Assembly: GCF_000003195.3 (NCBI RefSeq)
Contig: NC_012871.2
Span: 55,047,802 to 55,111,801 of the forward strand
DNA: 64,000 nucleotides
Direction of reading: 5' to 3'
Source of the DNA: Sorghum bicolor
Taxonomy: Eukaryota; Streptophyta; Magnoliopsida; Poales; Poaceae
Shown here piece after piece: positions 11,479 to 23,864 of this stretch (the stretch's first letter is position 1; each line of letters starts with the position of its first letter). The position numbers were made by a program, and so were the translations under genes. Below the pieces are notes generated by a model that was given only the letters and a program-made list of their open reading frames with translations, was not told where the DNA came from and did not search any database.

Positions 11479-11825
11479 GGCCCTGTTTAGTTCCCTACCA
11501 AAAATTTTTTCATCCATCCCATCGAATCTTTGGACACATGCATGGAACATTAAATGTAGATAAAAAAATAAACTAATTACACAGTTTAGTTAAGAATTGC
11601 GAGACGAATCTTTTAAGCCTAGTTACTCCATGATTAGCCTTAAGTGCTACAGTAACCCACATATGCTAATGACAGATTAATTATGCTTAATAAATTTGTC
11701 TTGCAGTTTCCTGACGAGCTATGTAATTTGTTTTTTTATTAGTTTCTAAAAACCCCTCCCGACATCCTTCCGACACATCCGATGTGACACCCAAAAAATT
11801 TTCGTTCCCAATCTAAACAGGCCCT
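11479..11825. repeat. MITE, GGCCCTGTTTAG family, about 345 bp
   Basis: It starts GGCCCTGTTTAGTTC after TTA (11476-11478) and ends near CTAAACAGGCCC. The interior has the GCATGGAACATTAAATGTAGAT and CACAGTTTAGTTAAG blocks of the window's Tourist-like family, plus an extra roughly 100 bp near the right end. The right terminus is imperfect. Confidence 0.65.
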
Positions 11826-13568
11826 TGCCTGCAGCGACTTGCGAGAGAGATGGCGTGGCGTCGGGCTTGCTGGGACATGATGAGACTGTTGTATCAGTAT
11901 CGAATGTGATGAACCACGAATTCAACCTCTCCCGTAAAGGATCTACTCTAGACACACGAGCTTATTGTTTCAGTTTATAATCGGAATCGAGACAAACGTA
12001 ATTGAAAATCCCATCCAAACGCACCTGATTCTTTCTCGATTGTTTCTGCCGCGCGCAGCGGTGAAAGAAATCGCAAATGAACTACGACCAGCGGTCGATT
12101 TTCCGGCCACTATCCTCGGCTACTCTTTCTCCTCTGACTCCGAGCACCTCGCTGCTGTCGGTAGTGGTCGCGGTGAGGGGTATATGGCCATGGCCGTAGA
12201 TGCATGGCTACTGGCGGTGAGGTAACAAACCCTTGACATCGATCCAATTCCATATGCATGTTCGAGATTCTTGACATTTTTCGAGTTGGACACCTGCTTT
12301 TCTCCGGCTATCCAGCACAGCCGTCACGGCATAGTAGTAGAAAAGATCGTTGAAAAGTAATATATGCTAGAGGCAAGAAAAGTACCATCAGCTGGTCAGA
12401 AATAATGACGCGTTGATGTGTAGTATACTCCAGCAGCCTAGCGAGTGGAGTAGCAAAGTATGCTTACCTTTCAGCTATGACGAAAAGCAGTGCAAATTAT
12501 ATTATTATGTTGTGTCATCTGTGTGCGTACGTGCGCGTGTGTTGGTAGTTACTCCACTCCACCAACCCAATGACGCAACCCGGCCGAGATGCTCTCTCTC
12601 ATATATGTCCCTGTCATCACGCGGGGTGGAGCAAAGCCGCATGTGTATTAGATTAAGATTAGATCCAGCTTTATCTTTGTTTTGTGCTGGAGTATATTAT
12701 ATTACTACTAGTACTAGTTGTAGTATATGATAACGCCCAATGCGGGGATATATATGTGTAGTTAACAGTTTCCTTCACATGTGGTCTGTGTCGAGCACTG
12801 CGATCTTATCCTACACTGTACATATCGTACGGACTCCCCTCCTACCTAGTGTTCGACTTCTGCTTCTCAACATGGCCCGTACAACGACCTAAACAGTTGC
12901 GCCGCTAATTATATATAGAGCTCGGATTTTACATACACAGTAGTACAGTACAGAGGCTGATAATTTTATGTTAGACGAGAACTTCATGTGTCATCATGCT
13001 GAATATTGCAGAGGTTTGCAGAAACGTTATTAATTACAAATGGGTGGAATTGTGGTGGTGCACGGTGAGGACAACGCCGGTCCTAGGATCTCGAGGACCC
13101 TCTCGTGAACTCGTCGCAATAGCCCTTCTAAACTACATATAAAATCTTATATAATATAATATATAGGTGTTAATTTTAGTTGCAAAGCGAAAGCAAATTT
13201 TATTATAAAATTTATGTGTAGCACCTTTTTGATTGAATAAACTGATCTTTTTGTCATTTTTGTTTTGTTTTGTTTTCACAGACCCTAATGTTTCTTAGGT
13301 AACATTTTAAAATTCTAACACCTAAATTAAAAGAAAAATATGACAATATAAGTACAAAGTACTAGAAGTCTGAAGTACTATACAAATAATTAATTTAGAT
13401 TAAAAATGAACAAGGACAAAAATACCTAAGGTCTGGACATGAACTAATACAAGGACAAAAATATCACCTCCAACTCCGTGTGTATGTCGTGAACTCGAGC
13501 TGCGGTCAAAGTGTGGCGTGGCTCCTCGCCTCCTCTCTGCTCGAGGGCCTTGGTGAAAACTGAGGAAA
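11826..13568. other. Intergenic DNA, no supported gene
   Basis: Short ORFs (11965-12225, 12413-12730) resemble no family. AT-rich simple stretches occur near 12690-12730 and 13140-13170. No RNA gene or repeat boundary is seen. Confidence 0.4.
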
Positions 13569-13571
13569 AAA

Positions 13572-14661
13572 TACTAATACACAAATGATTTTCTAAGACG
13601 GTGCCTTTTTATTAATAGATGCGGTCGTAAAATTCAACAGCCTCCTAATATCCTAACAGATTAAAGGAGGCAGGCATTTTGATTTACGGAGGCTGTCACT
13701 TTTGTCCGCCTAAGTAAATCGATTTATGGAGACAAGATTTATAAGACAACCGCCTCTAAAAATAGGCTACTTTTGCAAGCGGCTGTCTTATAACGCCCAC
13801 CTCCATAAATCGATTTACGCAGGTGGCAACTTTAAAGGCCCACCTCTGATAAAGACGAGGCCCAATAGATCCACACAAGGCCCAATCTAGCAGCCACCTA
13901 TATAAAGACGGACGTAGGGTTCTAGGATCACTCACTCCCTCCTAAAACTCTCAGTCGTAGCCTCCCTCTTGCTCCAGGCATGACTCCACGTGCGAGCGCA
14001 CAACTCCTTCTCCTCCACGCATGGCTCCCTCTCCTCCCTCTACTCGAGGCGCATGTCTCCCTCTCCTCCTCTTCTACTGGATGCAGGCATCATGTGCGAT
14101 GGGGTGTAGCTGGGACGTGTCCAATGGTGTGGAGGCTCATGAGGGCGGTGGGGTGGCTCATGAGGGTAGCGTTGTTGGGCTAAGGAGCCCTCCAACCGCA
14201 TCGCTCGTTGGTGGCAGCGGGCGCTTGATCCGGTGGAGGAACGTGCTCGCGGCTTGATTTGCGGTGGATCCAATGGAGAAACGCGCCGACAGCTCAATCT
14301 GCGTCGGATCCGGCCAGGAGGTGCCAGGATTTGGCTACGGGGCTTTGATCTACGCGCCTCGGTGACGGAAACGATGATGTGGCAACGTGGTGTGCCTAGA
14401 TCCGGTGGACGCGATAGCAACAGGCTCAATTGGGCCTAGTGCGGGCTCGATTGGGCTTGCTATGTTTTTTAAATTTTTTAAAATTGATTAATGGAGGCGG
14501 GCAACTTAATGCGACTGCCTTCATTAATTGATTTATCGAGGTGGGCTAAGCAACCGGCTCCATAAAGTCACGATTAACTGTGACCTTTTATTGTAGGCGG
14601 TTGCAGTACCTGCCTCCATTAACCTTTTTTGACTGCCTCTATTAAAATTTGTGTATTAGTG
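13572..14661. mobile_element. Non-autonomous CACTA transposon, 1090 bp
   Basis: The right end reads AAAATTTGTGTATTAGTG and the left end TACTAATACACAAATGATTTT. These are inverted repeats of a CACTAATACACAAAT terminus, with the first left base changed from C to T. AAA lies outside both ends (13569-13571, 14662-14664), the 3-bp duplication of CACTA elements. Both subterminal zones repeat GGAGGCGGGC- and AATCGATTTATGGAGG-like blocks in both directions, as expected for transposase binding. A GC-rich core (13910-14440) follows a TATATAAAG at about 13898. No transposase is encoded, so it would need one in trans. Confidence 0.8.
13897..14183 (+). other. Transcription-unit-like core inside the CACTA element
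   Basis: CTATATAAAG near 13897 is followed about 80 bases later by an ATG (13980) opening a 67-codon frame rich in Leu, Ser and His. I do not recognise the product. It may be captured host sequence or chance; overlapping + strand frames of similar length argue for caution. Confidence 0.2.
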
Positions 14662-14664
14662 AAA

Positions 14665-15486
14665 GTCAATATGGCCAACGATCTTCTCAGACTGGCTAGC
14701 CAATTATCAGCCTCTCTTCTCATTAGTCTGTTGATGTCTAATGAACTATAGGATCTAGCGGTTTGTATACCTAAGCTTAGCCGGTCCTCGGCTATCACAG
14801 CCGATGGAAACTACTATAGCTTCCAATATATATATATATATCATACTCTGCGCGTTGCTACGGGAATGCGGTGGATTACAATGACATGCTGATGTGGACA
14901 AACAAAATACTTACATAACTTGCTGAGTGGACATTATAATTGTACGGCTAGTAAATTTTAGTTGTATATGATAGTGCATTATTTAGTTGGACAGCTTGCA
15001 TGTTGAGAGAGAGAAATATAGTGACTTGTTGATGTGGATACTACAAGGGCTATTGGATTTTTAATTATGAGTGATAGTTGATGGTTTAGTTGGATAGCTT
15101 GTATATTGAGAGAAATAGATAGTAGAGTTTAGCATTATAGGAGTATAAGATATGGTAGTAGTATTTCTGTCACTAAACGACAACTGTCATTCGACTTCAA
15201 GTAGTAGTATGCTATCTATATCTTCAGCTGCTGTTCCCATGCATATACCTGCATGCCCTGCCGGGTCGATACATATGCATGCATGTGCCACAAATTGCTA
15301 ATGATGATGCATGCTGATCCTATATTGAGGCGTATATTGTGCAAATAAAAAGGGCCGGGGGCAACGATAATTGAATCGGTCATCATCACAGAGGGGGCAA
15401 CTGGCATATAATAAGAACCCCCGATTCATTGGGGGATGCATGCCGTCCCCGTCGATCCATGTGTGATCGAGTGGCATAATTATGTT
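14665..15486. other. Intergenic DNA with (TA)n
   Basis: A (TA)n tract lies at 14827-14840, followed by GCGCGTTGCTACGGGAATGCGG, which resembles the hairpin end of some grass Helitrons but lacks a clear CTRR end. No gene is seen. Confidence 0.35.
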
Positions 15487-15723
15487 CTTGTTTAGTTTCA
15501 ATTTTTTTTTGGGAAATTGACACTGTAGTATTTTTGTTTGTATTTGACAAATATTGTCCAATCATAAACTAACTAGGCTTAAAAGATTCGTCTCATCAAT
15601 TTCGACCAAACTGTGCAATTAGTTTTTATTTTCGTCTATATTATTTAATACTCCATGCATGCGTCTAAAGATTCGATCTGACGGAGAATCTGAAAAATTT
15701 TGTAAAATTTTTTAGAAGCCTAA
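15487..15723. repeat. Tourist-like MITE, inverted and decayed
   Basis: It carries the family body in reverse orientation: AGGCTTAAAAGATTCGTCTC, AAACTGTGCAATTAGTTTTTATTTTCGTC and a final AATTTTTTAGAAGCC. The left end is CTTGTTTAGTTTC. The terminal GGC is missing and no target duplication is clear. Confidence 0.6.
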
Positions 15724-16095
15724 TATTAACATATCTTGGTTGGTGCTGGTTGATGCCTTCCTGTGCTCAAGAAGGCACAGAAGCTTCGTTCAGGACGAGG
15801 TTCATCAAGATACGCTCCGCCTGAACGTGTTTGCATGACAGATGATAGATTATTCATTCCCAAACATTATATTGACAGGATGTAAAACAGCAATATATTC
15901 ATGCATGGTCACATTAATAAGGAAGGAAGAGATTAATAGCTCTATTCCTTTTACGTGGCGTCAGTTTAACTATAATTCTCTAGTACTAGTACGTTGGATG
16001 TGAAAAGGTGTGGTGAGTGCCAACTACCAATAGCTATAGCAATCTGTTAATCAACTCTCGTAAACAGCAGTACGTAGGACTAGTAAACATACCAG
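15724..16095. other. Intergenic DNA left of the gypsy nest
   Basis: No ORF, repeat end or RNA gene is recognised. Confidence 0.4.
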
Positions 16096-16188
16096 TAGGA
16101 GTCTAGTACTCCAAAAAAAAACTAAAAACTTTTCAAAATTCCCCGTCGTATCGCCGCTACAGCATATGCATAGAGCATTAAATATAGA
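16096..16188. repeat. Left half of a MITE, cut by gypsy element A
   Basis: AAACTAAAAACTTTTCAAAATTCCCCGTCGTATCG through GCATTAAATATAGA is the left half of the Tourist-like family. At 16189 it stops and the A LTR (TGTCGG) begins. The missing half should start with GAAAATAAAAAC beyond the right window edge, if the nest is a simple insertion. Confidence 0.65.
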
Positions 16189-16368
16189 TGTCGGCGTCTA
16201 GACTCGTCGTCTAGACACAAACGAGTATGAGTATGCGTGCCTCCCTAACCCGGATGGTGATGCAAGTGGAACACAGAGAGTTTATACTGGTTCGGGCTAA
16301 GAATGCCCTACGTCCACTGTGCGATCGGGGGTCTGTATTGCCTTGCACCCAAAGGTGCTTGTAGTAGG
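16189..16368 (-). repeat. Element A left (3') LTR, outer part
   Basis: TGTCGGCGTCTAGAC onward matches the start of the right A LTR at 56650. It is cut by B's insertion and continues at 30153. Confidence 0.9.
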
Positions 16369-16444
16369 TGTTGGGTACCATAAAAAGGGATACCCGGATC
16401 AAAGCAATAAAAAACGCAAAAAGCAAAGCGTACTAAATCACCAG

Positions 16445-16625
16445 GGCACGGCCCCCAGCTCGCCCGACCCCTCAGGGCCTCGGACGCAAGTTCCGACTCG
16501 CCCGACCCCTCAGGGTCTCGGACGCAAGTTCCGACTCGCCCGACCCCGCAGGGTCTCGGACGCAAGTTCCGACTCGCCCGACCCCACACAGTCTCGGGAG
16601 CAAGTTCCGCCTCGCCCGATCCCTT
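16445..16625 (+). repeat. 38-bp tandem repeat in B 5' LTR, about 4 copies
   Basis: The unit begins CAGGGTCTCGGACGCAAGTT. Copies differ by a few bases; the last is most diverged. The same array has about five copies in B's 3' LTR and nearly eight in element D. Confidence 0.85.
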
Positions 16626-17078
16626 CTGGGCTCGGGCACTGGACCCCGCTCCACCAGGTCAACAAGACTTCCACCGTACGGCGCCCGTACCCACGAAGTG
16701 ACAAGCGCGATGACTCCCACACCGCAGCAGGGCAGGGTGCCGACTGTTCCAACCACCCTGGTCACTGTGGCCTTACCTCTTTCACTATGCATCCATACCT
16801 CTTTCACTGTGGCGTACTGCCTCGCAGTAGAAAGGGAATGGGGGAGGTTAATCAGCACCACTATTTGAGGTCTTCTCCCACTATTGACGGGACGTTCAGC
16901 AGTGCCGGCGACCCGACCCCCATAACCTCTACAGGGCTCGGTAACCCCCTACAGGAGCAGTCATGCTGTCGACCATCTCTCAAGGACGAGATGGACCAGC
17001 TTCAACAGGGTCGGGACTGTGGCTTCACCATTCAACAGAAGAAATCTACTTATGTAAATACCTGTCTTCCCTTGAGGC

Positions 17079-17086
17079 TATAAAAG
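17079..17086 (+). promoter_or_regulatory. TATA box of B 5' LTR
   Basis: GGCTATAAAAGGGGAGCC is conserved in B's two LTRs, in element D and, on the other strand, in A. It is the likely core promoter of the sense transcript. Confidence 0.7.
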
Positions 17087-17412
17087 GGGAGCCAGGGCTC
17101 ACAACTAAGGACAGGTTCAGAAGGTTCACACACACGACCACCACACTCCTTCACAGAGCAGCGATCAGCACTCTATCCATCACTAAGCCGAGACCTGGGA
17201 CTTTGCCCTCTCTCGCAACCTGCTTGTACCCCCTACTACAAGCACCTTTGGGTGCAAGGCTATACAGAACCCCCGATCACACTGGACGTAGGGCATTCTT
17301 GGCCCGAACCAGTATAAATCCCCTGTGTCTCACTTGCATCACCATCCAAGCTCGGGTAATCACGCAGACTTATACTCGTTAGTGCCTAGACCACGAGTCT
17401 AGACGCCGACAG

Positions 17413-17431
17413 TTGGCGCGCCAGGTAGGGG
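17413..17431 (+). promoter_or_regulatory. Primer-binding site of element B
   Basis: TTGGCGCGCCAGGTAGGGG begins one base after the LTR's terminal CA. It is the same in element A. The TGG start fits pairing to a tRNA 3' CCA; the tRNA species is not assigned. Confidence 0.7.
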
Positions 17432-17473
17432 CCTTCTGCGTGACACTCACCTGTCCCAACTGGGAAAGCTTGG

Positions 17474-20400
17474 ATGGCAGACGGATTCCACCCACTCCGC
17501 CGCAGCACCATCATGATGTTCGGGAGTTTGGAGTTCATGTCCCTCGGTTCCGGCTACGACATGGTCCTCCTCCCGCCACGTGGCAATGTCGAGCCTCGCC
17601 CCGAACCGATCCTACCACGGACAGTGTGCGGGAGCGGTTCGGGACACCGTGCGGAGGGCACCCGGCGGGGGCGTCAGAGGTCCAGGACCTCCGTCCCTAC
17701 CACTGAGGCCAGGATCCATCCGGCCCTCCCCCCGCATATTCCTCATCAGATCGCCCGTTCCTCTGGCCCGGCAGGCGCTAGAGGAAGGGCTCGCGGGGCA
17801 TCAAGCTCCGCTCCCCGGACAAACAGAGGATCATCGCGACCTCCCGTTCCGCCCCGGTCGAAGGGGAAGGCACGGCCTGCACCCGTCCCCCGTAAGGGGG
17901 ACAAAGGGGCATCCGAGTTTCCTTTCGAGCTCAGGAACGCTGCCGCTACCTACGCCTCTTCCGTGAGCACTTCGTTAAATGCGTACGCGGAACTTCCAGG
18001 GCACCACTTGAGGTCTACCCTGGACCTCATCTCCACACCGCCCGTTTCATCATACCCAGATGACCCCACCTCGGGCGATGACGAGAGGATCGGCCCTTAC
18101 TTCTCCGGGTGTGGCGACCCGGAGACCTTCATGCGCTTCTTGGAAGCCAGCAACTACTGTCTCGGCTACTCTGACTCCGACGACGGGAGGTACGACCCGT
18201 CACGGGAATGCTTCAACCTGGAAGTCGGAGGCACGCCGCATAACGCCCAGGGGGACGCAGGGCCCTCTAGGCAAGAAAATGTGACCCCACCTCCCAACCC
18301 TACTACCGGGACTGACCCTGGAGCCCGTGGGGTAGCATCAGCCCCCGTAGGAGGTCACCGCCCTGACCTCGAGCAGCTCGATGAGCTGGAGGCCAGGCTC
18401 GAAGAAGAGCGCACACGCCTCCGCCAACTCCGCGAAGCCGTGGTCCGAGACCCGACTGGCCGCGGAGATGGAGGCGAAGCTAGACGCCGCGCCCGAGACG
18501 TCAACCGCCGAATCGTCGAGGATACAGGGGGTGACGCCCCGGTCTTCAGCACGGCCAGCCAGAATGTGATGGCCGCTGCACTCCTCCTCAGGGCCATGCC
18601 CAAGCCGTCGACTCCTGAAGGAAGGAGAGTACGCCAGGGACTGCGTGGTCTCCTGGAGCAAGCCGTGGTACAAAACGCGGAGAGTTCTGCATCACAATCC
18701 CACGGCTCGAGACGCCGAGAAGACCGACCCCCTCCTAACAAGGCACCAACGGTGTAGGGTCCGCCGCCCCCTAACCCGCAGGGGGGCAACAGGGCCCCGT
18801 CAGTCCACGAACGCGTCGGGGCTGACGCAGACGTTCGGGCCACCCTCGAGGCCAGGCGGCGTGACAGGAACGAAGCCGAGTCTCGACGCTATCGACCGCA
18901 CCGAGGTGGAAGGTACGACCCCGATCACGACCGCAGCACGTCTCCAGAGCCTCCGGGTCCCCGCGTCTTCAGCGAGACCATACGCAGGGCCAAGTTCCCG
19001 GCGCGATTCCGACAACCCGCCAACCTCGCCAAGTACTCAGGGGAAACCAACCCTGAGCTCTGGCTGGCAGATTACCGCCAAGCGTGCCAGCTAGGTGGAG
19101 CGGACGACGACCTACTCATCATCCGCAACCTACCGCTGCATCTAGCCGATACGGCTAGGGCGTGGCTCGAGCACCTCCCTGAGCGCATGATCCACGACTG
19201 GGCTGACCTGGTCAGGATCTTTGTCGGGATCTTCCAAGGCACATACGTGCGCCCTGGGAACTCCTGGGACCTCAGGAGCTGCCGGCAGAAGCCCGATGAA
19301 TCTCTCCGAGACTTCATCAGGCGATTCTCCAAACAATGCACTGAGCTCCCCAACATCACGGACTCCGATGTCATCGGAGCCTTCATTTCCGGTACCACTT
19401 GCAAAGAGCTTGTGCATGAGCTTGGACGCAAGACCCCCACGAGCACCAGCCAGCTGCTCGACATCGCCGCCAACTTTGCCTCAAGCGAAGAGGCAGTTGG
19501 CGCCATTTTCTCCGACGGCGCAGCCAAGGGGAAACAGAAGGCCGAGGCCACCGAGGCCTCGGGATCACGCGACCCCAAGAAGAAAAAGAAGGGGCGCAAG
19601 GGGAGACAGGGTCAGCCGGACGACAACTTAGTCGCCGCCACCGATCGCAAGAACCCCAAGCGGGCTCCTGCTGGCCCCGGTCTCTTCGATGAGATGTTGA
19701 AGAAACCGTGCCCCTATCACAGAGGACCAACCAAGCACACCCTTGAGGAATGCGCTGTCCTCCGTCGGTACTACACCGACATCATCACCAAGGAAAGCGC
19801 TGAGGAGCCCCCCAAGGACGACGATCCTCAGGGGGAAGGTTTCCCCAAAATCAAGAACTGTCTCTTGATCTTTGGGGGACGTGCGGCTCGCCTCACTGCG
19901 AGTCAGAGGAAGCAAGAACTCCGAGAAGTTTGCGCAATCACCGCAGCCACGCCCTCGTACCTTAAGTGGTCCGAGAGCGCAATCACGTTCGACCGACAGG
20001 ATCACCCGGATCGGATCCCCAACCCCGGGAGCTATCCTCTGATCGTCGACCCAATCATCGCCGAGACCCGTCTCACCAAGGTACTGATGGACGGAGGCAG
20101 CGGCCTCAACATCCTTTATGCCGAGACTCTGGCCCTCATGGGGATCAGTAAGTCCCGGCTAAGGAACGACACAACACCATTCCATGTAGTGGTGCTGGGA
20201 CATCGTGCCCATCCTCTCGGACAGATCGATCTGTCCGTTTGCTTCGGAACCCCTGACAACTTCAGGCGGGATGTCCTCACTTTCGATGTGGTCGGGTTCC
20301 CAGGGACCTACCACGCAATCCTGGGACGACCAAGCTACGCCAAGTTCATGGCCGTCCCAAACTACACCTATCTCAAGCTCAAGATGCCGGGGCCAAAGGG

Positions 20401-23400
20401 CATCATCACCGTCAGCACGACCAGTCAACACGCTTATCAGTGCGACGTCGAGTGCATTGAGCAAGCCGAGGCTCTGGCTGAGTCTCTGGCCATCCTTACC
20501 GGCCTCGGCGACTGCGACCAGGACGTGCCCGACCCCAAGCGTCACACCGGGAGCTTCGAGCCGGCGGAGGAAACCAAGCTAGTCTTCCTCGACCCCGGAA
20601 CCTCTGAGGGCACGGCGTTGAGAATTAGCTCCAGCCTCGACCCCAAATAGGAAGTGGTGCTCGTCGACTTTCTCCGCGCAAACGCTGACATATTTGCGTG
20701 GAGCCCCTCGGACATGCCTGGCATACCGAGGGAAGTCGCCGAGCACTCCTTGGACATCCGAGCCGGCTACAAGCCCGTGAAGCAACGCCTGCGCTGATTT
20801 GACGAGGAGAAGCGTCGGACCATAGGGGAAGAGATCCACAAGCTGCTGGCGGCCGGATTCATCAAGGAGGTATTCCATCCTGAGTGGTTAGCTAATCCCG
20901 TACTAGTCAAAAAGAAAAATGGGAAGTGGAGGATGTGTGTAGACTATACTAGTTTAAATAAAGCATGTCCAAAAAACCCCTTTCCATTACCTCGTATTGA
21001 TCAGATAGTTGATTCCACCGCGGGATGTGAAATTTTATCTTTTCTTGATGCATATTCGGGTTACCACCAAATCAAGATGAAAGAGTCCGACCAGCTCGCG
21101 ACTTCTTTCATCACCCCTTTTGGAATGTATTGCTACGTAACCATGCCTTTCGGCCTCAAGAACGCAGGGGCTACATCTAAGATGTATGCTCCAGGTCTTT
21201 GGGAACCTTATAGGCAAAACAGTGGAAGCTTACATAGATGACATTGTCGTCAAGTCCAGGAAAGCAAGCGGCCTGGTTGCCGACCTGGAAGAAACGTTCC
21301 AATGCCTCAGGGCAAAGGGGATCAGGCTCAACCCCGAAAAATGTGTTTTTGGGGTCCCCCGAGGCATGCTCCTCGGGTTCATCGTGTCCGAGCGAGGGAG
21401 CGAGGCCAATCCAGAAAAGGTTTCGGCCATCGCAAACATGGGCCAGATTCGCAACCTAAAGGGAGTACTCATGGGATGTCTAGCCTCCCTAAGCCGTTTT
21501 ATCTCTCGTCTCGGGGAAAAAGGGCTACCTCTGTATAGGTTATTAAGGAAATCCGAGCATTTTTCCTGGACCCCCGAGGCCCAGGAAGCCCTCGACAAGC
21601 TCAAGGCTCTGCTCACAAACCCTCCCATCCTTGTGCCCCCCGCCGAGGGGGAACCACTTCTTCTCTATGTCGCAGCTACCGATCAGGTGGCCAGTGCGGC
21701 TGTCGTGTTCGAAAGGAAGGAAAAAGGGCACGCCCTGCCGGTCCAAAGACCGGTGTACTTCGTCAGCGAAGTACTATCCGACACAAAGACCCGATACCCC
21801 CAGATCCAAAAACTACTCTACGCTGTAGTTTTGGCCCGGCGCAAGCTCCGCCATTACTTTGAGTCTCATCAAGTCTCGGTGATATCATCTTTCCCCCTGG
21901 GAGAAGTAATTCAGAACCGAGAGGCCAACGGAAGAATTGCTAAGTGGGCCATAGAGCTCATAGGTGATGGGATCACCTACGAGCCTCGGAAGGCCATAAA
22001 GTCCCAAGTCCTGGCGGATTTCGTGGCAGAATGGACCGGGACTTAGCTCCCCCCACCACAGATCCAGCACGAGTGCTGGACCTTGTACTTCGATGGGTCT
22101 TTGATGAAAACCGGGGCCGGCGCCGGCCTCGTTTTTATCTCGCCCCTCGGGGTAAAGATGCGGTATGCGATCCGACATCGTTTCACCGCCTCAAACAACA
22201 CAGCCGAGTACGAGGCCCTCGTCAATGGTCTCCACATCGCAATCGAGCTCGGGATCAAACGGCTCGAAGTCCGAGGTGATTATAGACTCATCATCGACCA
22301 AGTCATGAAGGAGTCTAGCTGCCACGATCCCAAAATGGACGCGTACTGCAAATCGGTCCGACGCCTGGAGGAAAAGTTCGACGGCCTCGAACTCAACCAC
22401 GTGTTAAGAAAATATAATGAGGCCGCCGACGCGCTTGCCAAGATGGCATCCGAACGGGCCACAGTCCCCCCAGATGTTTTTGTCAGCGACCTCTACAAGC
22501 CTTCCGTCGACAACGAGGGCGATGGGGGCTCGGTCGAACTCCCGAACGAACCACGTTCCGACCCCTGGGATTCCGCCGCTCTAGAGCAGGAGGCCATGGA
22601 CATCGAGCCAGAGCCACCTGCGTCTGATGACTCGCCAGACTGGCGCTACCCCTTGCTTCAACGCCTCGTCGACGGCACTTTGCCCCCAGACCTGGCTGAG
22701 GCAAGGCGCGTGGCACGTCGCGCCAAGACCTTTATCCTCCTTGACGGGGAGATGTATAAGCGCAGCCCCTCGGGCATCCTTATGCGTTGCATCCCACGAC
22801 AGGAGGGAATCAAGCTCCTGCAGGACGTACACTCGGGGGCTTGTGGCCACCATGCCGCACCTCGGACGTTGGTAGGAAATGCCTTCCGACAAGGCTTCTA
22901 CTGGCCCACTGCTATGGCCGACGCCACTGAGATCGTGCGGACCTGTGAGGGATGCCAGTTTTACGCTCGGCAGATTCATCTCCCCGCTCAGGCCCTGCAG
23001 ACGATCCCCATCACCTGGCCTTTTGCCGTCTGGGGCCTCGACCTGGTCGGGCCTTTGCAAAAAGCGCCTGGGGGCTTCACCCGCTTGCTTGTCGCAATCG
23101 ACAAATTCTCCAAGTGGATCGAAGTCCGACCCATCAGAAGGATCAAGGCCGAACAAGCAGTGCTATTCTTCACAGATATCATCCATCGATTTGGAGTACC
23201 AAACTCCATAATCACCGATAACGGCACACAATTCACTGGACGAAAGTTCCTGCAATTCTGCGACAGACATCACATACGTGTGGACTGGGCGGCAGTGGCT
23301 CACCCCAAGACCAATGGTCAGGTGGAACGTGACAATGGCATGATCCTCTAGGGTCTGAAGCCCAGGATCTTCAACCGTCTGAACAAATTTGGAAAAAGAT

Positions 23401-23864
23401 GGCTCAAAGAGCTACCGGCCGTGGTCTCGAGTCTGAGAACCTCCCGAAGCCGAGCCACAGGCTTCACCCCGTTCTTCATGGTCTATGGGTCGGAAGCCGT
23501 CCTCCCCACTGATCTGGAGTACGGATCCCCAAGGGTACAAACCTACGACGAGAACAGCTGCAGAACATTCCAAGAAGACGCGCTGGACCAGCTGGATGAA
23601 GCCAGAGACGTAGCCCTCCTACACTCCGCCAAGTACCAGCAGGCCCTCGCACGACGAATCCGAGGTCGAGCCTTTCAAGTCGGTGACTTGGTGCTAAGGC
23701 TCAGACAAAGCAACAAGGGTCGTCACAAGTTTACACCCCCCTGGGAAGGACCCTTCGTCATCGCCGAAGTTCTCCGACCCGGCACCTACAAGCTCGCCAA
23801 CGAGGCAGGGGAGGTCTTCAAAAATGCATGGAACATAGAACAGCTACGTCGCTTCTACCCTTAG
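17474..23864 (+). pseudogene. Element B gag-protease-RT-RNaseH-integrase, broken
   Basis: Domains in order: Gag from MADGFHP (17474), with the retrotrans_gag core WLEHLPERMIHDWADL near 19165; basic tract KKKKKGRKGR near 19577; protease DGGSGLNIL near 20091; RT (CVDYTSLNK near 20934; YIDD intact at 21231-21242); first RNase H near 21650-22040; second RNase H (YFDGS near 22086; AEYEALVNG near 22203; DALAKMAS near 22428); integrase (HHCC zinc region near 22850-22960; GLDLVG, TDNGTQF, QVERD as the D-D-E acidic residues) ending LRRFYP at 23864. Breaks are stops at 18755, 20648, 20795, 22044 and 23349 and a 2-base loss near 21175 that shifts frame 2 to frame 0. Comparison with A suggests several stops arose by single substitutions. 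Confidence 0.9.

Larger units (their letters stand above)
16369..17411 (+). repeat. Element B 5' LTR, 1043 bp
   Basis: It has about four copies of a 38-bp tandem unit (around 16460-16620; GTTCCGACTCGCCCGACCCC core). A TATA box (TATAAAAG) lies at 17079-17086. One 38-bp unit fewer than the 3' LTR accounts for the 38-bp length difference. Confidence 0.92.

Noticed and set aside
13980..14439. Protein gene in the CACTA core
   Set aside because: Short overlapping frames without domain; kept only as a low-confidence transcription-unit-like region.
14824..14875. Helitron 3' end (CGCGTTGCTACGGG-like motif)
   Set aside because: No CTRR terminus, no partner 5' end and no A/T insertion site could be shown.
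16319..17083. 254-codon ORF with Pro/Arg repeats
   Set aside because: It is a translation of the 38-bp LTR repeat and continues through the LTR; the same artefact appears in the 3' LTR on the other strand.
18338..18843. Antisense ORFs opposite B gag
   Set aside because: Shadows of the GC-rich gag frame; no splice sites, promoter or conservation in A of the kind seen for the real antisense gene.
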